IMG/VR virus record: IMGVR_UViG_3300047325_000011
Span: 1 to 53,933 of that record
Source of the DNA: a virus
Strand: one strand, 5' to 3'
DNA: 53,933 nt
In this document: one piece after another, positions 1 to 6,451 of the stretch
How positions within the stretch are numbered: position 1 is the first letter of the stretch
How the letters are laid out: the number at the start of each line of letters is the position of its first letter
Position numbers and translations under genes: made by a program
The notes under the pieces: generated by a model
The model's input: only the letters and a program-made list of their open reading frames with translations
The model's database searches: none
Told to the model about the DNA's origin: nothing

Positions 1-1
1 G

Positions 2-319
2 CTGGAGGGATTCGACGTGACGACCATCATCGGCAAGATCGGCCAGGTGGCTATCGTGGAGCGCGAGAGCGACCCCAGCAAGCGGGACATCCAGCTCGTG
101 CTTGGATTGATCCAGCTGCAGAAGGACGCCCTGGCGAAGGGGCTGATCCCGTCCAGGCCCTACAACATGCCGTGCGTGTACAACCCGGACGAGCACAACG
201 AGGCAATGTGGAAGCTGGTACCGCCGTTCCTGCAGAAGAAAATCCAGGAGCGGGTGATCGAGACCGACACGCCCGCAGTGGCGGCGACTGCTGATTTTGA
301 CGACGACATACCGTTCTGA
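2..319 (+). CDS. C-terminal part of phage ssDNA-binding-like protein (5' partial)
   Basis: The frame is already open at the window edge, so the start lies upstream; the GTG at 17 is probably internal. The visible segment begins LEGFDVTTIIGK and ends in an acidic DDDIPF tail. That pattern is known from phage ssDNA-binding/DUF669-type proteins, whose acidic tail recruits replication partners. The role would be coating single-stranded DNA during replication or recombination, which fits the PD-(D/E)XK nuclease about 3 kb downstream. The OB-fold region is missing from the window, so the assignment rests on the C-terminus alone. Confidence 0.5.
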   Translation: MEGFDVTTIIGKIGQVAIVERESDPSKRDIQLVLGLIQLQKDALAKGLIPSRPYNMPCVYNPDEHNEAMWKLVPPFLQKKIQERVIETDTPAVAATADFDDDIPF

Positions 320-405
320 AGAGGTTCCTGCCTACGGATAGCCAAAGAGCAGCGGGGTCGCACCTGTCACGAAACGACGGTGCATCTAATTACAGGAGAG
401 ACGAC

Positions 406-750
406 ATGCGGAAGAGTATCAAGAACAAGTGGGTCAAGGCCCTGCGCAGCGGGAAGTACAAGCAGGGCACTGGCCAGTTGCACTCGGAAAATGAAGAAGG
501 AAAGTCATTCTGCTGCCTGGGAGTTCTGGCGACGATTGTTGACCCATACCAGAAAACCTGGGAACCGACTAACGGCTACTTCGCTGACGAGGAATCTCCT
601 GGTGAATGGGAATCCCCCAGGCACGCGGTGCAGGCTCGGCTGCTCGGCAAGGGCGGTCTCGGCGTAGGCGTTGCGAAAAAGCTAGGAAAATTCAACGACA
701 AAGGCAAGTCCTTCAAGTGGATCGCGAGCTACATCGAGCGGTACCTGTAA
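406..750 (+). CDS. Conserved phage protein of unknown function (CCLGVL-type)
   Basis: 114 residues, starting at an ATG preceded by AGGAGA with good spacing. It opens with a basic stretch (MRKSIKNKWVKALRSGKYK) followed by a CCLGVLA motif near residue 45. This N-terminal layout recurs in many small phage early proteins of unknown function. A poorly coding stretch of about 85 bases precedes it, so this may be the first gene of its own transcription unit. Its stop overlaps the next start by one base (TAATG). No catalytic motif is recognisable. Confidence 0.8.
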   Translation: MRKSIKNKWVKALRSGKYKQGTGQLHSENEEGKSFCCLGVLATIVDPYQKTWEPTNGYFADEESPGEWESPRHAVQARLLGKGGLGVGVAKKLGKFNDKGKSFKWIASYIERYL

Positions 751-929
751 TGAGCCGTTACCTGCACGTCAGTAAGGAGCTGCACGTCGTTCCGGACCCG
801 ATGAACCCTTGGGGCTATAAGTGCGTCATCTACCGTGGCGACGGCAAGACCTACAACTACGGCAGGAACCAGCGCAAGCGTGAGGCCCGGTCAGGTCTGT
901 ACCACTGGCAGTGGAGGCGTGTGTCGTGA
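750..929 (+). CDS. Small basic hypothetical protein
   Basis: 59 residues, beginning MSRYLHVSKELHVVPDP. The start ATG shares its A with the TAA of the preceding gene, a translational-coupling arrangement. The protein is rich in Tyr, Arg and Lys, has no membrane segment or Cys motif, and ends WQWRRVS. No family is recognised. Its stop overlaps the GTG of the next gene (GTGA). Confidence 0.65.
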   Translation: MSRYLHVSKELHVVPDPMNPWGYKCVIYRGDGKTYNYGRNQRKREARSGLYHWQWRRVS

Positions 930-1117
930 AGTACACCGAGGCCGTCAACGAGTTCCGGAGGCAGTACTGGACCCAGTTGCTCGCCAAGCACAACGGGCAC
1001 GTCAAGCCAGCGGCGAAGGAGGCCGGGATCAACCGGACGCACTGCTACAAGGCCCTGAACCGGCTGGGTGTGCCGTACGTTTCTACCCGTCACGAGGGTA
1101 ACTGGGGAGACCTGTGA
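926..1117 (+). CDS. Small Fis-type helix-turn-helix protein
   Basis: 63 residues from GTG 926, which overlaps the previous stop as GTGA and has GGAGG about nine bases upstream; an in-frame GTG at 911 is less likely. The segment around residues 22-48 (HNGHVKPAAKEAGINRTHCY) matches the Fis/NtrC-type helix-turn-helix: a variable helix, 'AA..AGI', then 'R...Y' in the recognition helix. It is probably a small DNA-binding regulator or a Fis-like architectural protein. Its target is not visible. Confidence 0.65.
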   Translation: MKYTEAVNEFRRQYWTQLLAKHNGHVKPAAKEAGINRTHCYKALNRLGVPYVSTRHEGNWGDL

Positions 1118-1314
1118 GCATCACAAGGAACAGCGCGAGGTGCGACTTTTGCGGTAAGGAGATCGAGTCAAAGTTCCGGCACGACTTCAATGTGCATTAC
1201 TGCGAAAAGAACAAACTCCCCGATGGGCAGTGGAACTTCGCCGTGGACGGAGGCAAGGGCGACATCAGGCGATGCGGGTCCGGGTTCACAGAGACGAGCA
1301 CGTTCAGTGACTGA
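1114..1314 (+). CDS. Small Cys-containing (zinc-ribbon-like) hypothetical protein
   Basis: 66 residues from GTG 1114, with GTGA overlap to the upstream gene. A CDFCGK motif near residue 10 and later Cys residues (HYCEK, IRRCG) suggest one metal-binding site, but the spacing is not a classical zinc finger. No family is recognised. The next gene starts eight bases before this one ends. Confidence 0.6.
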   Translation: MSITRNSARCDFCGKEIESKFRHDFNVHYCEKNKLPDGQWNFAVDGGKGDIRRCGSGFTETSTFSD

Positions 1315-1732
1315 GATCTACCTCGCACGCACCCTGGGTGGGACGCTGAAGCCCATCGACGGACAGGGAGAAGAGTACCTGGCTGAGGTGGGCGTGGGCG
1401 AGATTGTGCGCGCCGTGATCAAGAAAGACCGCAACCCTGGCCACCACCGGAAATTCTACGGTCTCCTGCGGATGGTGTACCAGAACCAGGAGAAGTACCT
1501 GAGCCTAGACGGCCTCCTGTTTGCGGTGAAGATCCAGGCAGGGTACGTTGACGAGATACGGCTCGCTGGTGATAAGATCGCATTGCGGCCACGCAGCATT
1601 TCCTGGTCGAAGATGGACCAGGGAGAGTTCAAGACCTTCTACGAGGCGGCGATCAAAGCAATCAAGGAGCTGCTGCCGCAGTTCGCGGACGTGGACCTGG
1701 ATCGAGAGCTGACACTATCGGGAGACGTATGA
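1307..1732 (+). CDS. DUF1367-like phage protein
   Basis: 141 residues from GTG 1307, overlapping the previous gene by eight bases. The signature NPGHHRKF at residues 43-50, followed by 'GLLRMVYQNQE', is typical of DUF1367 phage proteins. These are usually found in early recombination/replication regions and have no established function. The length fits the family (about 140-190). The stop codon overlaps the next start (ATGA). Confidence 0.7.
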   Translation: MTEIYLARTLGGTLKPIDGQGEEYLAEVGVGEIVRAVIKKDRNPGHHRKFYGLLRMVYQNQEKYLSLDGLLFAVKIQAGYVDEIRLAGDKIALRPRSISWSKMDQGEFKTFYEAAIKAIKELLPQFADVDLDRELTLSGDV

Positions 1733-1851
1733 GAGACCTTGCGAAGTATCTGACCGGGGCATTCATAGGGGTCGCCCTCACGGCGGCATACGCGGCACAC
1801 ATCTGGCCAACCCAGTTGCCGCACACACACCTGCAGGTGACGCGGCTGTGA
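1729..1851 (+). CDS. Small single-pass membrane protein
   Basis: 40 residues (MRDLAKYLTGAFIGVALTAA...), ATGA overlap at the 5' end and GTGA overlap at the 3' end. Residues 8-25 form one hydrophobic segment, with a short polar tail containing His. Perfect overlap with both neighbours argues that it is translated. The function is unknown; small inner-membrane proteins like this are common in phage early operons. Confidence 0.55.
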   Translation: MRDLAKYLTGAFIGVALTAAYAAHIWPTQLPHTHLQVTRL

Positions 1852-2189
1852 TCCCCTACGACGGCATTACGCTCGACAATTTTGGCGAGTGGGTTAGCGA
1901 CGGCTGGACCGGCAAGAGAGAGCCGTTGCGAGATCTGGCGGTGATGACTCTCGGCTTGGTTGGAGAGGCCGGTGAGGTCACGGAACTTATCAAGAAAGAG
2001 ATCCGTGGAGACGGGCCGCTGAATCGCGCGGAGCTGACCCTGGAGCTAGGGGATGTTTTGCATTACCTGGTGCGAATTGCCCAGGAGTACGACATCTCGC
2101 TGCAGCAGATCATGGTGTCCAACATCGAAAAGATCGAAGCCCGACGTGGCAAGCGCAAGTGGGAGCAGGGCAATGCCGTACATACCTGA
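1848..2189 (+). CDS. MazG-like nucleotide pyrophosphohydrolase
   Basis: 113 residues from GTG 1848. It carries the all-alpha NTP-pyrophosphatase signature: E40-A-G-E43 on one helix and E66-L-G-D69 on the next, the four acidic residues that bind Mg2+ in MazG/dUTPase-like enzymes. These enzymes cleave (d)NTPs, and in some cases ppGpp, to the monophosphate plus pyrophosphate. It heads a run of four genes (1848-3279) that look like nucleotide-pool enzymes. The substrate cannot be read from sequence. The next ORF starts inside its last 17 bases. Confidence 0.8.
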   Translation: MIPYDGITLDNFGEWVSDGWTGKREPLRDLAVMTLGLVGEAGEVTELIKKEIRGDGPLNRAELTLELGDVLHYLVRIAQEYDISLQQIMVSNIEKIEARRGKRKWEQGNAVHT

Positions 2190-2439
2190 AGAAGACCGAA
2201 AGACGCTGGACCCTCGCTGCATTGAGTACGTAGCAACTACCCCTGGGGAGCTGAACTTTCAGTTCACGGAGCTGTCTATCCAGTACATCCAGCAGAACGG
2301 TGGCCTGAGCTACAAGACGCTCAACGACGTCGTCGGCGCGCTGGAGTGCGCGAAGCTGGAGCTGTACCGCAGAATAGGTGCGGCGTACGAGGACGAGAAG
2401 GCTGTCCAGAACGGGGACGTGTACCCCAAGGAGTTGTGA
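2173..2439 (+). CDS. DUF6899-type conserved phage protein
   Basis: 88 residues from ATG 2173, inside the end of the MazG-like gene; a longer in-frame ORF exists but this start fits the family. The layout MPYIPEEDR..LDP, TPGELNF (residues 23-29), then GGLSYKTLNDVVGALECAK matches a widespread small phage family (DUF6899). The family often lies next to nucleotide-metabolism genes and has no known reaction. Its position between MazG-like and deoxyribosyltransferase-like genes suggests a related role, which is an inference. Confidence 0.75.
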   Translation: MPYIPEEDRKTLDPRCIEYVATTPGELNFQFTELSIQYIQQNGGLSYKTLNDVVGALECAKLELYRRIGAAYEDEKAVQNGDVYPKEL

Positions 2440-2440
2440 G

Positions 2441-2872
2441 ATGCGCGTGTATATCGCGGGACCGATGTCCAATTTGCCCCAATTCAATTTCCCGGCATTC
2501 TACGCAGCCGCCGCAGAGCTGCGGACTCAGGGCTTCGAGGTTGTTTCCCCGGCTGAGCTGGACGACGCCGAGGACAAGGGCGCCGCACTGCTGTCGAAGG
2601 ATGGAGACCCAAAAAGCGCGAGCCGCACATGGGGCGACTTCCTGGCCCGCGACGTGAAGCTGCTGGCCGACACCGGCATCGAGGGGATCGTCTTCCTGCC
2701 TGGGTGGCACAAGTCCAAGGGCGCGAAGCTGGAGGCGTTTGTCGGCCTGCTCCAGGGCTTCAAGTTCTGGGAGTACGACGACAAGATGGCAACCGCGCAC
2801 GAGTGTGCGCCGGAGGACGTCCTGGACGTGATTTTCGGCCAGATCGACGCAATGATAAAGGCACTAGCATGA
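2441..2872 (+). CDS. Nucleoside 2-deoxyribosyltransferase-like protein (DUF4406 type)
   Basis: 143 residues from ATG 2441, immediately after the preceding stop. MRVYIAGPMS opens the Rossmann-like fold and GPM (7-9) binds the nucleotide. Asp71 lies in FLARDVKLL, and PGWHKSKGAKLEA (87-99) carries the family's conserved W..S.GA..E, where the Glu is the nucleophile in true transferases. Family members exchange or hydrolyse N-glycosidic bonds of deoxynucleosides or nucleotides. It could salvage or remove modified bases. The next gene overlaps by ATGA. Confidence 0.75.
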   Translation: MRVYIAGPMSNLPQFNFPAFYAAAAELRTQGFEVVSPAELDDAEDKGAALLSKDGDPKSASRTWGDFLARDVKLLADTGIEGIVFLPGWHKSKGAKLEAFVGLLQGFKFWEYDDKMATAHECAPEDVLDVIFGQIDAMIKALA

Positions 2873-3279
2873 ACATGACACTCCCGACCGACAGCGACGC
2901 CCGCAAGAACGTTCCCCTATTCTCCGGCGTCCTCAAGTACGCCCCGGCCGCGCTCGCTGGCGTGGCCCGCATCTCGAAGGCGGGCAACGACAAGCACAAC
3001 CCTGGTCAGCCGCTGCACCACTCGCGCGGCAAGTCCACTGACCATCCGGACTGCATTCTGCGTCACGCGGTGGATGTCGCTGACATCGAGGCGTACCTGG
3101 CGCGCAACCCGATCACGCCCGGTACCGAAGAGTACGATGCCGAAGTGGCCGTGCTCTTGATGGAGGTCAGCCAGCTCGCGTGGCGTGCTCTGATGTGGTC
3201 CCAGGAGCTGCACGAGAAGTATGGCGGGGCGCCGCTGGCTCCTGGGGCGCGGAATGTGGATCGAGAGGTACAAACGTGA
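2869..3279 (+). CDS. dATP/dGTP diphosphohydrolase-like protein (DUF5664/MazZ type)
   Basis: 136 residues from ATG 2869 (ATGA overlap). The segment ARKNVPLFSGVLKY, then KAGNDKHNPGQPLH (residues 37-50), RGKSTDHPDCILRH and LAWRAL follows the dATP/dGTP diphosphohydrolase N-terminal family. Experimentally studied members convert dATP/dGTP to monophosphates, and a relative (MazZ) serves the 2-aminoadenine genome pathway of cyanophage S-2L. No PurZ or DatZ partner is visible here, so Z-DNA is not implied. More likely it tunes purine dNTP pools. Confidence 0.7.
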   Translation: MNMTLPTDSDARKNVPLFSGVLKYAPAALAGVARISKAGNDKHNPGQPLHHSRGKSTDHPDCILRHAVDVADIEAYLARNPITPGTEEYDAEVAVLLMEVSQLAWRALMWSQELHEKYGGAPLAPGARNVDREVQT

Positions 3280-3311
3280 TTCAATTTGTCGAATGGATGT
3301 GCGGCGTATGA
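3276..3311 (+). CDS. Micro-ORF (11 codons) bridging two genes
   Basis: GTG 3276 overlaps the stop of the upstream gene (GTGA), and its own TGA (3309-3311) overlaps the ATG of the nuclease gene (ATGA). The peptide would be VIQFVEWMCGV. It may serve only to carry ribosomes across a 28-base gap. Two similar micro-ORFs occur at 12698 and 12942. Confidence 0.35.
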   Translation: MIQFVEWMCGV

Positions 3312-4105
3312 GCCTGCTCGCCACCGGAAAGGACTTCGCCAGCGAGAGCGGCCACTGGTACACCAAGACCGGCCAGCCGCTGTACGAGATCGTCGGCGCC
3401 AACGGCAAGCTGCGCTCCACCACTCTCCGTGACGCGCGCAAGCTGGACCTGGTTCCCAGCGTCTCCACGATCCTCAAGCTGGAGGCCAAGCCACAACTGA
3501 CTGCGTGGCTTGTAAAACAGGGGATGCTTTCGTGCCTCACGCTCCCCAGGCTGGAGGGCGAGGACGACACCCGGTTCATCGAGCGCGCCCTGGCAGACTC
3601 CAAGGAGCAAGTTCACAAGGCCGCAGATCGGGGGACGTACCTTCACGGCCTGATGGAGTCCTACTTCAAGCGAGACACAATCGCCTGCACAGCTGACGAT
3701 TTTCCTTGGGTATTGCCAGCGATCCAATGGATCGAGGAAAAATTTCCAGGGTACAGCTGGGATCCAGAGAGCAGCTTCTCCTGGCAGATTAACGGCCTAT
3801 GGTACGGGGGCAAGCGTGACCTGATTGGCACCCACCCTGAAAAGCCGCCTCTGGTGCTAGACTTCAAGGTCAAGGAGTTCACCCGCGCCCAGGACAGCAA
3901 GGTGCTGGCGTACGACGAGCACGTCACCCAGCTCGCGGCGTACGGTGACCCATTCGAGAGGCAGTTCATCGCGGTGAACCTGTTCGTCTCCCGCAGCGAG
4001 TGCGGTCACTTCATCCCGGTGACCTGGAGCCAGAGCGAGATCGACAGCGGGCGCAGGGCATTCGCGGCGCTGCTCGACTTTTGGTACTGCCGGAAGGGCC
4101 TGTGA
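3308..4105 (+). CDS. PD-(D/E)XK nuclease (RecB/Cas4-like exonuclease)
   Basis: 265 residues from ATG 3308; an in-frame ATG at 3293 is an alternative. RecB-family nuclease motifs appear in order: RGTYLHGLME (108-117), GGKRDLIG with D171, VLDFKVK (183-189) with D185 and K187, and QLAAYG with Q208 and Y212. This metal-dependent fold processes DNA ends; phage versions usually act as recombination exonucleases beside an annealing or ssDNA-binding protein. The ssDNA-binding-like gene at the left edge is a plausible partner. The nuclease call is firm, the exact substrate is not. Confidence 0.8.
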   Translation: MSLLATGKDFASESGHWYTKTGQPLYEIVGANGKLRSTTLRDARKLDLVPSVSTILKLEAKPQLTAWLVKQGMLSCLTLPRLEGEDDTRFIERALADSKEQVHKAADRGTYLHGLMESYFKRDTIACTADDFPWVLPAIQWIEEKFPGYSWDPESSFSWQINGLWYGGKRDLIGTHPEKPPLVLDFKVKEFTRAQDSKVLAYDEHVTQLAAYGDPFERQFIAVNLFVSRSECGHFIPVTWSQSEIDSGRRAFAALLDFWYCRKGL

Positions 4106-4353
4106 GCGACGTCGTACGCGCCAGGAACAAGCAGGGCGTGATGGTCTACAAGGCAGAGTCACCTCGTGGCCGGAAGGTGCTGGGCATGTTCCTGGGTGGC
4201 CCCTGGCAGATGGCTGAAGAGGTATTCGTGAATGTTCCCGACGAGAACGAGGGCGCTATTCTGCAGTACCTGGCTCAGGAGGCTTGCGAGTTCCGTGACT
4301 GGGAGCCGCCGAAGCCCAAGCCCGTGGACGTGTCTCAGCTGACGGAGTTCTGA
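4102..4353 (+). CDS. Hypothetical protein
   Basis: 83 residues from GTG 4102, with GTGA overlap to the nuclease gene. The start MSDVVRARNKQGVMVYKAE and a C-terminal PPKPKPVDVSQL tail suggest a small soluble protein; no motif is recognised. Tight coupling to the nuclease could mean a related role, but that is only context. It ends just before a TATAAT-containing gap of six bases. Confidence 0.65.
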   Translation: MSDVVRARNKQGVMVYKAESPRGRKVLGMFLGGPWQMAEEVFVNVPDENEGAILQYLAQEACEFRDWEPPKPKPVDVSQLTEF

Positions 4354-4359
4354 GGTATA

Positions 4360-4551
4360 ATGGAGACGTGGATCAACATGCTCGAACAGCAGCCTAGGCA
4401 GGGCGAGCGGATCCTTACAAGGCGCGGGCAAGTACTGAGGTACGACCGCTTCGACTACAGCCAGTGGCACATCACGCACTGGCGCAAGATACCGCAGAGC
4501 ACGTCATGCCAGAAAGCAACTACGAGTGTGGGGCCGGTTGGCACCACCTGA
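4360..4551 (+). CDS. DUF551-like small protein
   Basis: 63 residues from ATG 4360 with GAGG just upstream. The core INMLEQQPRQGERILTRRG, then W-H-ITHWRKIP (near residues 36-44), follows DUF551-like phage proteins (P..GE.VL....ITHW..LP), whose function is unknown. The last 15 residues overlap the next gene and look less conserved. Confidence 0.6.
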   Translation: METWINMLEQQPRQGERILTRRGQVLRYDRFDYSQWHITHWRKIPQSTSCQKATTSVGPVGTT

Positions 4552-4817
4552 TCGACCCCATCGTCGCGATGATCAAGGATGTCGGCGGGACCGTTGACCA
4601 GGTGAAAGAGAAGTACGGCACGCTCCGCATCTACTACACCCCAGGCGATCTTGAGATGGATGACAGCATCGACCGCGCGATTGCCGAGGCACAGGAAAAA
4701 AGCGCGACCACTTGTGAACTTTGCGGGAAGCCAGCCAGTCTGATGTACAGAGACGGCTGGTACTCGACGCTGTGTCCACAGGACGCGAAAGACCACGGTT
4801 ACAAGGAGAAAGGGTGA
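4506..4817 (+). CDS. Conserved phage protein with C-terminal zinc ribbon
   Basis: 103 residues from ATG 4506, inside the preceding gene. VKEKYGTLRIYY (around residues 35-46), then CELCGKPASL and a later Cys in STLCPQD, match a known phage family of unknown function in which the Cys residues probably bind zinc. An upstream in-frame GTG (4464) would add 14 residues but has no family support. The stop overlaps the next start (TGATG). Confidence 0.75.
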   Translation: MPESNYECGAGWHHLIDPIVAMIKDVGGTVDQVKEKYGTLRIYYTPGDLEMDDSIDRAIAEAQEKSATTCELCGKPASLMYRDGWYSTLCPQDAKDHGYKEKG

Positions 4818-5200
4818 TGACAACGATTCGAGAGCACGCACAAGAATTTGACGGCAAGTGGGTCGGCAATGATCGCTTCCCGGTGAAGACCGGGGACGTC
4901 GGCTTCCTGCTGGAGCTGACCAGTTACGCCCGCACGCCGAGGGGAACGAAGCGTCTCGATCTGCGACTGCACCCAGCCCAGGACTCGGATACCTTCGAGG
5001 GCTTCCTGTACGGCTTCATCCAGGGGTCCAGGACCGACCTGGAGGCTTTGGGGCTGGCGGAAGTGTACGACGCCACCCCCAATGGTCGCGGCAGAGTAAA
5101 GGCGATCTTTGGGGACCAGGCATCCCTTGCCCTGGAGCGGCTGGGGTACCCGGACCTGATCCCGCAGCTGCAGGACGCGGAAAACGAATGGACGGCGTAG
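4817..5200 (+). CDS. Hypothetical protein
   Basis: 127 residues from ATG 4817, whose A is the last base of the upstream stop. The mixed alpha/beta sequence has a GFLYGFIQGSRTDLEALGL stretch near its middle and no Cys cluster or membrane segment. No family is recognised. The next small gene starts 12 bases before its stop. Confidence 0.65.
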   Translation: MTTIREHAQEFDGKWVGNDRFPVKTGDVGFLLELTSYARTPRGTKRLDLRLHPAQDSDTFEGFLYGFIQGSRTDLEALGLAEVYDATPNGRGRVKAIFGDQASLALERLGYPDLIPQLQDAENEWTA

Positions 5201-5352
5201 ACCAGGTCACCGTCTCTGCCTGGGAGTACGGATGCGTCAATCTCATGGCGGCGATTGCTTTCTTTGCGGCTGTGGGGTACATTCTGTGGTGGATCTTTGA
5301 CACAATCGAAGGAGAGATCAATGGTCGAAATAAACGAAACCGTCGCCCGTAA
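5188..5352 (+). CDS. Small single-pass membrane protein
   Basis: 54 residues (MDGVDQVTVSAWEYG...), starting inside the previous gene and ending 31 bases inside the next. Residues 18-38 (NLMAAIAFFAAVGYILWWIF) form a clear membrane segment, followed by a basic tail (NGRNKRNRRP) predicted to stay in the cytoplasm. Its function is unknown. Overlap on both sides lowers certainty, but the clean membrane topology supports it. Confidence 0.5.
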   Translation: MDGVDQVTVSAWEYGCVNLMAAIAFFAAVGYILWWIFDTIEGEINGRNKRNRRP

Positions 5353-6073
5353 GGTTCTGGATACGATTGACGCGGGTTTGAGTGATGGTCTCGGCAAACC
5401 AGTGCCAGGACAGATGTGCGTTGAGGCAGCCGTATGCTACGCCTTGGGGTTGCCGCACGGCGACGACCCGCAGTGCGTCTCGCAGGCATTGCGTCAACTG
5501 AAAATACGGCTGAACGACAGCATGTGGTCTTCCGATACTGCCAGAGCTAAGGGACTGCGCCGCCTTGGGTTGATTCAGCTTGGCAGCGCCGGGAACTTGG
5601 ACGAGCAGGAGTTTTCCAAACGCACCACAATGCTGGCTGTTAATACGTCGGTTCCTGATGCTCTACGTGCGGCTGCCAAACTCAATCCAGAGAAAGCCGA
5701 GATACTTATCTATCACGCAGACCAGTGCGCAGCAGTGACAGACTTTCATGACGCCCATGCCGCCGCCTACGCCGCCACCCACGCCGCCTACGCCGCCACC
5801 AACGCCGCCGCCGCCTACGCCGCCTACGCCGCCACCCACGCCGCCTACGCCGCCACCCACGCCGCCTACGCCGCCGCCTACGCCGCCGCCAACGCCGCCA
5901 CCCACGCCGTTGCCGCCGCCACCCACGCCGCCTACGCCGCCCACGCCGTTGCCGCCGCCCGCGCTGCCGCCGACGAGTCATTGGGAAAATTCGCGGAGGG
6001 TGTGGTGCAGATCCTCATCAGCATGCAAGTCCCTGGTGTGCAGTGGCTAGCGCTGACGGAGGAGCCGAAATGA
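5321..6073 (+). CDS. Protein with alanine-rich YAATHAA tandem repeats
   Basis: 250 residues from ATG 5321 with GGAGAG upstream. Residues 1-140 look like an ordinary globular domain (GQMCVEAAVCYALGLP, then ALRQLKIRLND). Residues 145-225 are a degenerate tandem array of about seven residues (HAAYAAT), encoded by repeated GCC/TAC/CAC codons. A short non-repetitive tail follows (LGKFAEGVVQILI). Such AAYAA repeats occur in uncharacterised phage and bacterial proteins and would form a long amphipathic helix. Array length is likely to vary by slippage. Function unknown. Confidence 0.75.
   Translation: MVEINETVARKVLDTIDAGLSDGLGKPVPGQMCVEAAVCYALGLPHGDDPQCVSQALRQLKIRLNDSMWSSDTARAKGLRRLGLIQLGSAGNLDEQEFSKRTTMLAVNTSVPDALRAAAKLNPEKAEILIYHADQCAAVTDFHDAHAAAYAATHAAYAATNAAAAYAAYAATHAAYAATHAAYAAAYAAANAATHAVAAATHAAYAAHAVAAARAAADESLGKFAEGVVQILISMQVPGVQWLALTEEPK
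5748..5964 (+). repeat. GC-rich tandem repeat within a coding region
   Basis: A degenerate array built from GCCGCCTACGCCGCCACCCAC-like units, about 21 bases or seven codons each, with partial units in between. All six frames stay open across it, which creates spurious Pro-, Gly- and Arg-rich ORFs. Confidence 0.9.
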
Positions 6074-6273
6074 TCAATCAACGCATAGGAGCTGAGAAGC
6101 TGGTCCTGTTGCCCAAGTCCTGGGCAATTCCCGGCAAGGTCAAGATGACGCGCTCGCAGGCGTTCTACGAGTCTACGGGCCTTTTGGAGGAGCGGATCAC
6201 CCTGGAGACGGTGGACCAGGGGGACTGGCTGAAACTGCCCCGGCACGGCCAGCGGAAGCTGTCTGTGCTATAA
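6070..6273 (+). CDS. Hypothetical protein, last gene before terminator
   Basis: 67 residues from ATG 6070 (ATGA overlap with the repeat-protein gene). Soluble, mixed composition: MINQRIGAEKLVLLPKSW. No known motif. It is the last gene of the left-hand early unit; a rho-independent terminator follows about 50 bases downstream. Confidence 0.65.
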   Translation: MINQRIGAEKLVLLPKSWAIPGKVKMTRSQAFYESTGLLEERITLETVDQGDWLKLPRHGQRKLSVL

Positions 6274-6320
6274 TCGAACTGCGCGCCCCACCGGTCTGTT
6301 CCCCCCAGGCCAGACGACAC

Positions 6321-6362
6321 AACCCGCCCAGGTTTCCCCAGCTTGCGGCGGGTTTTTCTTTT
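6321..6362 (+). terminator. Rho-independent terminator
   Basis: The inverted repeat AACCCGCC (6321-6328) / GGCGGGTT (6347-6354) is followed by a T-rich run (TTTTTCTTTTT). This is a standard intrinsic terminator closing the early unit just before a promoter. Confidence 0.85.
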
Positions 6363-6375
6363 TGTGACGTAGTTC

Positions 6376-6404
6376 TTGCAATTCCCATTGGGATGCCCTA
6401 TAGT
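6376..6404 (+). promoter_or_regulatory. Sigma70-like promoter for the DUF932 gene
   Basis: -35 TTGCAA (6376-6381), a 17-base spacer and -10 TATAGT (6399-6404). The spacer contains the palindrome TCCCATTGGGA, and CACGC/GCGTG flank AATTCC in the leader; either could be an operator. It lies between the terminator and the gene at 6452. Confidence 0.75.
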
Positions 6405-6451
6405 TCGATTCACCACACGCAATTCCGCGTGCTGACGTAAGGAGAGAGACG

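Noticed and set aside
2869-3279. Evidence of a 2-aminoadenine (Z) genome
   Set aside because: Only a MazZ-like gene is present. PurZ and DatZ, which the pathway needs, are not in the window, and the family also occurs in phages with normal adenine.
5663-6050. Gly-rich, Arg-rich and Pro-rich ORFs in the other frames of the alanine repeat
   Set aside because: They exist only because the GCC/TAC/CAC array has no stops in any frame. No ribosome binding site or complex sequence supports them.
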